Positions 57,525 through 64,000 of a stretch of 64,000 nucleotides of DNA are shown here, piece after piece. Below the pieces are notes generated by a model. It saw nothing but the letters and a program-made list of their open reading frames with translations. It was not told where the DNA came from and did no database searches. This stretch comes from UBA10324 sp038326325 (GTDB lineage: Bacteria; Bacteroidota; Bacteroidia; Chitinophagales; UBA10324). The position numbers and the translations under genes were made by a program. How positions within the stretch are numbered: position 1 is the stretch's first letter; each line of letters opens with the position of its first letter. The stretch spans positions 62,001 to 126,000 of the forward strand of contig JBBQJW010000010.1 in the NCBI GenBank assembly GCA_038326325.1, given 5' to 3'.

Positions 57525-58103
57525 TCAAATTCCTCTCATATATTCTTTAGCATCTGGACCTAAACAAAAAAGTAAGTCAATTGCACTCATGTTTTTCTCA
57601 AAGCCGAATTTATTTTCAAATACCTGGTGATATTTTTTCTCAGATTCAATATTAAGTTCCATTGAAGAATTTTCTTCTTCTGAAATTACAATTGAAATTT
57701 TCGGAATCAGCTGCTCTTTCAACCATTTTATTAGTGTTACACTTAAGTCAAAAAAATCACTATCAGAGTTCAGCAAAATATTTTCTAACTCATCCTTGTA
57801 ATAGAGAAAGTATGGCGACTTGCCATAAGCCGATTGAATTGCATGAAGGTGTTTTCGTTTCCAATCATTATTCGCAATTTTCAAATCACTGAATTTTATT
57901 TTTTGGTTTCTACCACCTGCTAATGGAACACTTAAGTTAATTATTCCATTTGCTGTCGGAATGGTGTAACGGTTTGGGTGATTTTCCTTTCTGTAAAATT
58001 CATTTGAGATAATAATCAATTCATTTTTATGCGCAGCATTTGCAAACCAATTAACAGATGGCAGAAGTTTCAATGGCAGGCAAACAGCATTTTCATTTAT
58101 CAT
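57525..58103 (-). CDS. WbqC family protein
   Basis: A protein of about 192 residues starting at ATG 58103; a TTG at 58145 would extend into the divergent promoter. P-S-V-N-W-F (about 14-19), N-E-F-Y-R-K-E-N-H-P-N-R-Y, and K-R-K-H-L-H-A-I-Q-S-A-Y-G-K-S-P-Y-F are hallmarks of WbqC-like proteins, which are often linked to glycan assembly. The function is unproven. It is divergent from the GWxTD gene. Confidence 0.85.
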   Translation of the reverse strand: MINENAVCLPLKLLPSVNWFANAAHKNELIIISNEFYRKENHPNRYTIPTANGIINLSVPLAGGRNQKIKFSDLKIANNDWKRKHLHAIQSAYGKSPYFLYYKDELENILLNSDSDFFDLSVTLIKWLKEQLIPKISIVISEEENSSMELNIESEKKYHQVFENKFGFEKNMSAIDLLFCLGPDAKEYMRGI

Positions 58104-58130
58104 GGAATTGTCAGAAGTGCTTTTGAATTT

Positions 58131-58158
58131 TTGTTCGTGAAGCAAAGTCGTAAATTTA
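58131..58158 (+). promoter_or_regulatory. candidate promoter of the GWxTD gene
   Basis: TTG (58131-58133) and TAAATTTA (58151-58158) are 17 bases apart, a good match for the Bacteroidota pattern. The -7 box ends 4 bases before GTG 58163, so the transcript may be leaderless. It overlaps the potential upstream start of the divergent WbqC frame. Confidence 0.45.
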
Positions 58159-58162
58159 TTCC

Positions 58163-59620
58163 GTGAAAAAAATATTCCTTCTTTCTCCGCTTTTGCTTTT
58201 GTTTTTCAATGCATCTGCAACAAACATAAATGCCTATATGCGCAATTGCGTTTTTCGTTCATTAAGCGACACTGCTTATGTTGAAACGCAATTTACAATT
58301 CCGGCAAAAAATCTTTTGTTCGTTAAGCGCGAAGACAAAAAATGGGAAGCAACTGTTCAGGTTACTTTATTTTATATGCATGATACAACTGTAGTAAAAC
58401 ATTTGAAATATCTTTTGTTTAGCGAAGCAATTGCCGACACAAGTAATTTAAAATTCAATCTCAGTGATTTAAAAAGAGTGAGCCTGCCAAATGGAGATTA
58501 CTCGGTAGAAATTTATTTTCAAGACGACAACAACAAAGAATCAAAGGGATATATCTCTGAGGGTATCACTATCAATTACAAAACCGACTCACTTTCTTTT
58601 TCCGATATTGAATTGGTGGATTCATATTCTGAAGCAAAAGAAAAATCCATTTTCGCAAAACATGGTTACGAAATTCAACCTTATACGATTGAATATTTTC
58701 CGACTGCTTTAGCGAAGATGACTTTCTATACTGAGATTTATCACACTGATAAATATTTTAATCAGGATAATTTTTTGTCAAGCATTTACATCCGCGAAAG
58801 TTTGCTGGGTAAGCCAATGGATGGTTTCATTTTCAGTTCCAAACAATCACCTGAGCCGCTCAAGGTTTTATTTTCTTCATTCGATATTTCTTCTTTGCCA
58901 ACAGGTTCGTATTATTTGACAATAGAACTCCGTAACAAAAAAAACGAACATGTGGCTGAGCAGAATTTATATTTCCTTCGAACTAACACCACTATTGTTT
59001 TTAACCCGAAGCAACTGGATAGTGTAACAGTTGAAAAAGAATTTGCTGCTGCCTTGCCTCAGGACTCACTGAATTTTTACATTCAAAGCCTTTTCCCGAT
59101 TGCGGATAATGAGGAACACAATTACATTGACTACTTTAAAAAATCAACTGATTATACCTCTATGCGCGCAATGCTTTTTAAATTCTGGATAAAACGAAAT
59201 CCGCAGGCGCCGTTAGCTGAATGGAATAAATACAAGCAATTGGTTTATGAGGCAGAAGATAATTTTCGAACACAGGTTAAACCGGGTTATGCAACCGACC
59301 GCGGAAGAGTTTATCTGCAATACGGCGCTCCTGATGACATCAATGAAAATTCACATGAACCCGGAACATATCCTTACGAAATATGGCACTACTACTTTAT
59401 AAAACCTAATCAATCAGATGTGCATTTTGTTTTTTATAATCCTGATTTGGTTTCGAATAATTATAAACTGTTACACTCCGATGCAATTGGCGAGCAAAAA
59501 AATCCGCGTTGGAAATTTGTTTTGAACGATGCGTTTAAAAATAAAACCGGAGTTAATAATTCTGATGCAACTGAATTTCCTGATTCTTTTGGTTCGCATG
59601 TAGATGACTTTATGAAGTAG
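58163..59620 (+). CDS. GWxTD domain-containing secreted protein
   Basis: A 485-residue protein starting at GTG 58163 with a signal peptide (to about 20). The C-terminal part (about 310-480) has F-W-I-K-R-N-P-Q-A-P, R-G-R-V-Y-L-Q-Y-G-A-P-D-D-I and Y-P-Y-E-I-W-H-Y, which match the GWxTD domain. The N-terminal part is beta-rich (about 20-290). The family is of unknown function and is found in Bacteroidota and Acidobacteria. It is followed 43 bases later by a glycosyltransferase gene. Confidence 0.85.
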   Translation: MKKIFLLSPLLLLFFNASATNINAYMRNCVFRSLSDTAYVETQFTIPAKNLLFVKREDKKWEATVQVTLFYMHDTTVVKHLKYLLFSEAIADTSNLKFNLSDLKRVSLPNGDYSVEIYFQDDNNKESKGYISEGITINYKTDSLSFSDIELVDSYSEAKEKSIFAKHGYEIQPYTIEYFPTALAKMTFYTEIYHTDKYFNQDNFLSSIYIRESLLGKPMDGFIFSSKQSPEPLKVLFSSFDISSLPTGSYYLTIELRNKKNEHVAEQNLYFLRTNTTIVFNPKQLDSVTVEKEFAAALPQDSLNFYIQSLFPIADNEEHNYIDYFKKSTDYTSMRAMLFKFWIKRNPQAPLAEWNKYKQLVYEAEDNFRTQVKPGYATDRGRVYLQYGAPDDINENSHEPGTYPYEIWHYYFIKPNQSDVHFVFYNPDLVSNNYKLLHSDAIGEQKNPRWKFVLNDAFKNKTGVNNSDATEFPDSFGSHVDDFMK

Positions 59621-59663
59621 GTTTCAATTGCGATTTTATATTTAGCCCATTCGATATTGCTGA

Positions 59664-60692
59664 ATGACCCAAACCGATGTTGCTGTAATTATTTTAAGCT
59701 GGAACGGAAGAATTTTTTTAGAAAAATTTCTTCCTTCGGTGGTCGCCCATACACCTTCTACAGTTGCTCGAATTATTGTTGCCGATAACGGAAGCACTGA
59801 TGATTCAGAAGAAATTGTAAAACGATTTTCTGGAGTGGAATGGCTGCCACTTAATAATAATTTCGGTTTTGCGGAAGGTTATAATCAAGCAATAGCGAAG
59901 ACCGAAGCTAAATGGATTGTATTGCTGAATCAGGATGTGGAAGTGAGCGATGGTTGGTTGCAATCATTATTAAATTTTACTGTTACACATCCGAACCTCG
60001 GTGCGTGTCAACCGAAAATACTTTCGCTTAATCAGCCCTCGCGTTTTGAATATGCCGGTGCAGCAGGTGGATTTTTAGATAAGTATGCTTACCCGTTTTG
60101 TCGAGGACGAATTTTTGATTCACTTGAAGAAGACAAAGGTCAGTACGATAATGAGATTGAAATTGCTTGGGCAAGCGGCGCGTGCATGCTGGTACGAAAA
60201 GATGCCTATATAAATGCCGGAGGATTGGATGCTGAATTTTTCGCGCATATGGAAGAAATTGATTTATGCTGGCGAATGAAGAATATGGGAATGGAAGTGT
60301 GGTATGCGCCTGATTCAAAAATTTATCATCTTGGTGGAGGTAGCTTGCCCCAGGGTAATCCGCAAAAAACTTATCTCAACTTCCGTAACAGTTTAATGAT
60401 GTTGTATAAAAACCTGCCGACACATAAACGGAGCAGAATTATTTTCTCACGAATACTGATTGACCACATTGCCGCTTATCGAGCGCTTTTCACTGGTAAC
60501 ACGAAAGAATATAAAGCGATTGCAAAAGCGCATTATCATTTTCTGTTCAAATCAAAAGAGTGGAAGAAAAAGCAAAACCAACCTGTAACATCCGACTATT
60601 TAAAATTATCAGGATTTTATAACAGAAGTATTGTATGGCAATATTTTGTTAAGAAGAAAAAATATTTTTCGGAGTTGCGTTTCAGGAAATAA
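59664..60692 (+). CDS. family 2 glycosyltransferase
   Basis: A 342-residue GT-A enzyme. V-A-V-I-I-L-S-W-N-G (about 6-15), V-A-D-N-G-S-T-D-D (about 40-48), L-N-Q-D-V-E-V as the D-x-D-like metal site (about 93-99), and M-E-E-I-D-L-C-W-R-M-K-N-M-G (about 197-210) with the acceptor-side E-E-I-D are all present. It resembles rhamnosyl-type GT2 enzymes. It probably adds a sugar to a surface glycan. The 3' end overlaps the convergent aroQ by 11 bases. Confidence 0.9.
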   Translation: MTQTDVAVIILSWNGRIFLEKFLPSVVAHTPSTVARIIVADNGSTDDSEEIVKRFSGVEWLPLNNNFGFAEGYNQAIAKTEAKWIVLLNQDVEVSDGWLQSLLNFTVTHPNLGACQPKILSLNQPSRFEYAGAAGGFLDKYAYPFCRGRIFDSLEEDKGQYDNEIEIAWASGACMLVRKDAYINAGGLDAEFFAHMEEIDLCWRMKNMGMEVWYAPDSKIYHLGGGSLPQGNPQKTYLNFRNSLMMLYKNLPTHKRSRIIFSRILIDHIAAYRALFTGNTKEYKAIAKAHYHFLFKSKEWKKKQNQPVTSDYLKLSGFYNRSIVWQYFVKKKKYFSELRFRK

Positions 60693-61098
60693 AACTCTCC
60701 ACCGCTAACTTGTAACTATTCATTCCAAAGCCTGAAATAATTCCCTTGCATTTTGCAGTGAGTAATGATGTATGCCTGAACTCTTCGCGCGCCGCGGGGT
60801 TACTTATATGAACTTCAACCACAGGAGTTTTAATGGAAGCAATACAATCGGCAATAGCAACTGAAGTATGAGTGTATCCGCCCGCGTTTAAAATAATTCC
60901 ATCGTAACTGAAACCAACCTTCTGCAAATAATTAATCAGTTCGCCTTCCACATTGCTTTGAAAATATTCAAGTGTAACAGTCTGGAAATTTTTTTTCAGC
61001 ATTTCAAAAAATTCTTCAAACGATTGGTTGCCGTAAATATGCGGTTCGCGTATTCCGAGTAAATTCAGATTAGGTCCATTAACAATTGCGAGCTTCAT
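60682..61098 (-). CDS. aroQ: type II 3-dehydroquinate dehydratase
   Basis: A 138-residue enzyme of the shikimate pathway that dehydrates 3-dehydroquinate. G-P-N-L-N-L-L-G-I-R (8-17) with catalytic Y22, N-A-G-G-Y-T-H-T-S-V-A-I (about 71-82) and V-H-I-S-N-P (about 95-100) are intact. The length is a little short of 145-150 but the core is complete. It is convergent with the glycosyltransferase gene. Confidence 0.94.
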   Translation of the reverse strand: MKLAIVNGPNLNLLGIREPHIYGNQSFEEFFEMLKKNFQTVTLEYFQSNVEGELINYLQKVGFSYDGIILNAGGYTHTSVAIADCIASIKTPVVEVHISNPAAREEFRHTSLLTAKCKGIISGFGMNSYKLAVESFIS

Positions 61099-61185
61099 TT
61101 ATAGTGAACAGTTTTGTCAAATATCAATAACAAATCGTGAAACGGATACTGCTGTTTACCAACCCGTCGTTCATTCCTTTGTTTC

Positions 61186-62103
61186 ATGGACTGGAATTCG
61201 ACCATCAAAGGTTTTGGCTCTTATTTAAAACTCGAGCGCTCGGTATCGCCGAACACGCTTGAGGCGTATTTGCACGATGTGGAAATGCTCAGTCATTTTT
61301 TTTCGGAGCAGGATAAAAAAATTGCGCCTGAAGATGTGAAGCAGGAACACCTGCAGGAATTCATCGCCACCATCAACGAAAAAAAAATGTCGGATTATTC
61401 GCAGGGAAGAATTCTCAGTGGCATCCGCGCGTTTTATAAGTACATGCAGATGGAAGATATTTCGGACAACGATCCCACGAAATTAATTTCTGGTCCAAAG
61501 CTGCGACGACAACTGCCTGATATTTTAAGTTATCCCGAAATAGAATCTATTCTAAATGCCATTGATCAAAGCACTCCCGATGGAGTTCGTAATCGCGCGA
61601 TATTAGAATTGCTTTATAGCAGTGGGTTGCGCGTGAGTGAAGCAGTGAATCTTAAAATCTCGAATCTTTTTTTCGATGTCGGATTTATAAAAGTGATTGG
61701 GAAAGGCGATAAAGAAAGATTAGTTCCAATTGGTGATTCGGCAATCAAGCACATCAATATTTATAAAAATGAAATTCGAGTTCATGCGAACATTAAAAAG
61801 GATTTCGAAAACTTTATATTTCTGAATAGTCGCGGTGCGTCACTTTCGCGCGTAATGGTTTTTCTGGTGATAAAAGATGCCGTGACGAAAGCAGGAATAA
61901 AAAAGACTGTGAGTCCGCACACCTTTCGTCACTCGTTCGCGACACATTTAATTGAAGGTGGTGCCGACCTCCGGGCAGTTCAGGAAATGCTCGGTCACGC
62001 AAGTATTACTACAACCGAAATTTATACTCACTTAGACAGAGATTATCTCAGACAAAGTTTGATCGAGCATCATCCGATTTATAGTAGAAAGGAGAAAGCA
62101 TAA
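61186..62103 (+). CDS. xerD: tyrosine recombinase XerD
   Basis: A 305-residue site-specific recombinase. The N-terminal SAM-like core-binding domain (about 5-90) is followed by the catalytic domain with R149 (S-G-L-R-V-S-E), K173 or K176, H245-x-x-R248 (S-P-H-T-F-R-H), H271 (L-G-H-A-S) and Y280 (I-Y-T-H-L). It resolves chromosome dimers with XerC at dif. Housekeeping context (aroQ, groESL) argues against a mobile-element integrase. Confidence 0.93.
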   Translation: MDWNSTIKGFGSYLKLERSVSPNTLEAYLHDVEMLSHFFSEQDKKIAPEDVKQEHLQEFIATINEKKMSDYSQGRILSGIRAFYKYMQMEDISDNDPTKLISGPKLRRQLPDILSYPEIESILNAIDQSTPDGVRNRAILELLYSSGLRVSEAVNLKISNLFFDVGFIKVIGKGDKERLVPIGDSAIKHINIYKNEIRVHANIKKDFENFIFLNSRGASLSRVMVFLVIKDAVTKAGIKKTVSPHTFRHSFATHLIEGGADLRAVQEMLGHASITTTEIYTHLDRDYLRQSLIEHHPIYSRKEKA

Positions 62104-62288
62104 AGCGGAAATTTTTTCGCTGCTGTTTTTCAGATTTATTATTTCTATTTTATCATTTACAGATTATCATTTCTCCTTGATAACGAAATCTTACATTCGC
62201 AACCCCAATTGAATCACAGATTGACAGTCAGAACGAAAATTTTTCACTCAAAACTGTCAGAATTGTCTGCAAATTTCCATCGGCACAA

Positions 62289-62320
62289 TTAGTGACTATC
62301 GGGGTCGCACGATAAATTTT
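62289..62320 (+). promoter_or_regulatory. candidate groES promoter, no CIRCE element
   Basis: TAAATTTT (62313-62320) with TTA (62289-62291) 21 bases upstream fits the Bacteroidota pattern loosely. The leader to ATG 62346 is about 18 bases. In 62104-62345 I do not find the CIRCE repeat TTAGCACTC-N9-GAGTGCTAA. Confidence 0.35.
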
Positions 62321-62345
62321 AAAAACCAAATCAATAAATAACACA

Positions 62346-62624
62346 ATGGCAAAAGTTGCATTAAAACCAATTGCAGACCGCGTAATAATAAAGGCGGCAG
62401 CAGCAGAAGAAACCACTAAAGGTGGAATCATCATTCCTGATACAGCTAAAGAAAAACCACAGCGTGGTGAAGTAATAGCAGTAGGAACAGGAAAAAAAGA
62501 CGAACCAATGACTGTTAAAGTCGGCGACACTGTTCTTTATGGCAAGTATGCCGGAACTGAAGTTACTGTTGAAGGAACTGATTACTTAATCATGCGCGAA
62601 TCTGACATTTTCGCTGTAATCTAA
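62346..62624 (+). CDS. groES: co-chaperonin GroES
   Basis: A 92-residue co-chaperonin. K-P-I-A-D-R-V-I-I-K (8-17), the mobile loop E-E-T-T-K-G-G-I-I-I-P (about 21-31), and V-G-D-T-V-L-Y-G-K-Y-A-G-T-E-V (about 59-73) are typical. It caps GroEL during folding. groEL starts 102 bases after its stop. Confidence 0.97.
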   Translation: MAKVALKPIADRVIIKAAAAEETTKGGIIIPDTAKEKPQRGEVIAVGTGKKDEPMTVKVGDTVLYGKYAGTEVTVEGTDYLIMRESDIFAVI

Positions 62625-62726
62625 ATCAGTTGGCAGTTTGCAATTGGCTGTTTGCTGATTTCAAATGTCAATACATAATTCATCAAATAATCTTAATTTA
62701 AAAATCAAAATTCTAAAATAAAAATC

Positions 62727-64000
62727 ATGGCAAAAATTATCAACTTCAATACTGACGCACGCGACCGCTTAAAAAGAGGCGTTGATGCTTTGGCAGATGC
62801 AGTGAAAGTAACCCTTGGACCAAAAGGTCGCAATGTGGTTATCGAAAAAAAATACGGTTCACCGGCTGTTACTAAAGACGGTGTTACAGTAGCAAAAGAA
62901 ATTGAACTCGAAGACCCTATCGAAAACATGGGCGCGCAAATGGTGAAAGAAGTTGCTTCTAAAACTTCTGACATCGCGGGTGATGGAACTACCACTGCTA
63001 CCGTTCTTGCTCAGGCAATTATTACTGCCGGTTTAAAGAATGTAGCTGCGGGTGCAAACCCAATGGACTTAAAGCGTGGAATCGACAAAGCTGTTACAGC
63101 GGTTGTCGCACACTTGAAAGGTCAGTCAACAGAAGTTGGCAACGACAACAAAAAAATTGAACAGGTAGCATCTATTTCTGCCAACAACGACAGCACTATC
63201 GGAAAACTGATTGCTGAAGCGATGGCGAAAGTGAAGAAAGAAGGAGTTATTACTGTTGAAGAAGCAAAAGGAACTGAAACTACTGTTGAGGTAGTGGAAG
63301 GAATGCAATTCGACCGCGGTTATCTTTCAGCTTACTTCGTTACAAATGCTGAAAAGATGGAAGCTGAATTAGAGCGCCCATACATTCTCATTCACGACAA
63401 AAAGATTTCGAACATGAAAGACCTTCTTCCTGTGTTGGAGAAAGTTGCTCAGGGTGGAAATTCTCTTTTGATTATTGCTGAAGACTTGGATGGCGAAGCG
63501 CTTTCAACTTTAGTGGTAAATAAAATTCGCGGCACTATAAAAGTTTGCGCTGTTAAAGCTCCGGGCTTTGGCGACCGCAGAAAAGAAATGCTTGAAGATC
63601 TTGCGGTATTAACCGGAGGAACTGTTATCAGCGAAGAGCGTGGTTACAAATTGGAGAACGCGACTCTTTCTTACCTTGGTAAGGCGGAGAAAGTAACCAT
63701 TGACAAAGACAACACGACTATCGTTAATGGTTCAGGAAAAAAATCTGACATCGTTTCTCGCGTTAGTCAGATTAAAGCGCAAATCGAAAGCACTACTTCC
63801 GATTACGATAAAGAAAAATTACAAGAGCGCCTCGCTAAGTTGAGCGGTGGAGTTGCTGTTCTTTATGTTGGTGCAGCAAGTGAAGTGGAAATGAAAGAAA
63901 AGAAAGACCGTGTTGACGATGCATTGCACGCAACCCGCGCCGCTGTGGAAGAAGGAATTGTTCCTGGTGGTGGTGTTGCTTACATCCGTGCTATCGCTTC
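62727..64000 (+). CDS. groEL: chaperonin GroEL, 3' end beyond the window
   Basis: From ATG 62727 the frame stays open to the right edge (about 424 codons of the usual 540-550). The start M-A-K-I-I-N-F-N-T-D-A, nucleotide site G-D-G-T-T-T-A-T-V, and T-L-G-P-K-G-R-N-V are GroEL hallmarks. V-P-G-G-G-V lies at the end of the visible part. Probably an operon with groES. Confidence 0.97.
   Translation, partial: MAKIINFNTDARDRLKRGVDALADAVKVTLGPKGRNVVIEKKYGSPAVTKDGVTVAKEIELEDPIENMGAQMVKEVASKTSDIAGDGTTTATVLAQAIITAGLKNVAAGANPMDLKRGIDKAVTAVVAHLKGQSTEVGNDNKKIEQVASISANNDSTIGKLIAEAMAKVKKEGVITVEEAKGTETTVEVVEGMQFDRGYLSAYFVTNAEKMEAELERPYILIHDKKISNMKDLLPVLEKVAQGGNSLLIIAEDLDGEALSTLVVNKIRGTIKVCAVKAPGFGDRRKEMLEDLAVLTGGTVISEERGYKLENATLSYLGKAEKVTIDKDNTTIVNGSGKKSDIVSRVSQIKAQIESTTSDYDKEKLQERLAKLSGGVAVLYVGAASEVEMKEKKDRVDDALHATRAAVEEGIVPGGGVAYIRAIA

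Larger units (their letters stand above)
901..63098. repeat. highly iterated motif TGTTACA/TGTAACA, about 96 copies
   Basis: Hand count of the exact 7-mer on both strands gives about 96 sites from 901 to 63098 (about 49 TGTTACA, 47 TGTAACA). A base-composition estimate at 36% G+C is about 14. Sample positions: 901, 3314, 11619, 14583, 17262, 23033, 29545, 33764, 37129, 39676, 45099, 52245, 56364, 60973, 63092. Of 34 plus-strand sites inspected for flanks, 30 have G or C just before the motif and 27 have G or C just after. Forms with a central C or G number only about six. Sites occur in every reading frame and in intergenic DNA. No known function. Confidence 0.85.

Noticed and set aside
61186..62103. 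Tyrosine recombinase as a mobile-element integrase
   Set aside because: All features and the neighbours aroQ and groESL fit the housekeeping XerD; no attachment repeats or phage genes are next to it.
1..64000. CRISPR array, rRNA, tRNA and insertion sequences
   Set aside because: I scanned for direct-repeat/spacer arrays, T-loop patterns and transposase-like proteins and saw none.

Overview
The window is one chromosomal stretch from a member of the Bacteroidota, probably environmental and gliding-type. The evidence is an A+T-rich sequence (roughly one third G+C by eye), starts without Shine-Dalgarno sites, candidate TAnnTTTG-like -7 boxes, large secreted proteins ending in type 9 secretion system (T9SS) type A or gliding-motility-associated type B C-terminal domains, a three-subunit succinate dehydrogenase with one cytochrome b subunit, VIT/vWA, GWxTD, DUF2339 and DUF1361 proteins. 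No rRNA, tRNA, CRISPR array, insertion sequence or prophage was seen.

Layout: 0-3.6 kb holds the 3' part of a WG-repeat protein, a small lipoprotein, DgkA and a DUF1361 membrane protein. 4.0-9.3 kb (minus) is a five-gene set: coiled-coil protein, membrane coiled-coil protein, solute-binding/OmpA fusion, ABC permease and ABC ATPase. 9.5-14.5 kb has a PhyH dioxygenase, a DUF2339 protein and a TPR protein. 14.6-16.9 kb (minus) is a four-gene overlapping operon (DoxX-like, DUF2071, methyltransferase, membrane protein). 17.0-20.6 kb has a VIT-vWA-TonB protein and a lipoprotein with a possible caspase-like His/Cys pair. 20.8-32.5 kb (minus) is an adhesin operon with giant Ig/PKD proteins of 1625 and 1834 residues plus two fibronectin type III proteins. 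32.6-33.6 kb is a gene graveyard with two decayed genes. 33.7-41.2 kb carries a TMTC-like protein, antiquitin-type aldehyde dehydrogenase, a small lipoprotein, a thioredoxin-fold protein and an ABC-F ATPase. 41.2-48.0 kb (minus) has riboflavin synthase, a type B secreted protein and sdhB/sdhA/sdhC. 48.1-52.5 kb (minus) is a complete GDP-heptose pathway plus an unknown helical protein. 52.5-57.4 kb (minus) has two M16 proteases and a type B secreted protein. 57.5-64 kb has WbqC, GWxTD, a glycosyltransferase, aroQ, xerD, groES and the start of groEL.

The most striking signal is not a gene. The 7-mer TGTTACA (or its complement TGTAACA) occurs about 96 times by hand count, balanced on both strands (about 49/47), in genes of every kind and in some intergenic DNA. 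Base composition alone predicts about 14. Versions with a central G or C are at background, and the flanking bases are strongly biased to G/C. This behaves like a highly iterated element (comparable in density to DNA uptake sequences or HIP1), and I know of no described role for it in Bacteroidota.

Other leads are heptanucleotide tandem repeats inside the signal peptides of both M16 protease genes (possible phase variation), -7-like boxes 4-6 bases before several start codons (possible leaderless mRNAs), the ABC/OmpA/coiled-coil operon, and the VIT-vWA plus caspase-like lipoprotein pair.
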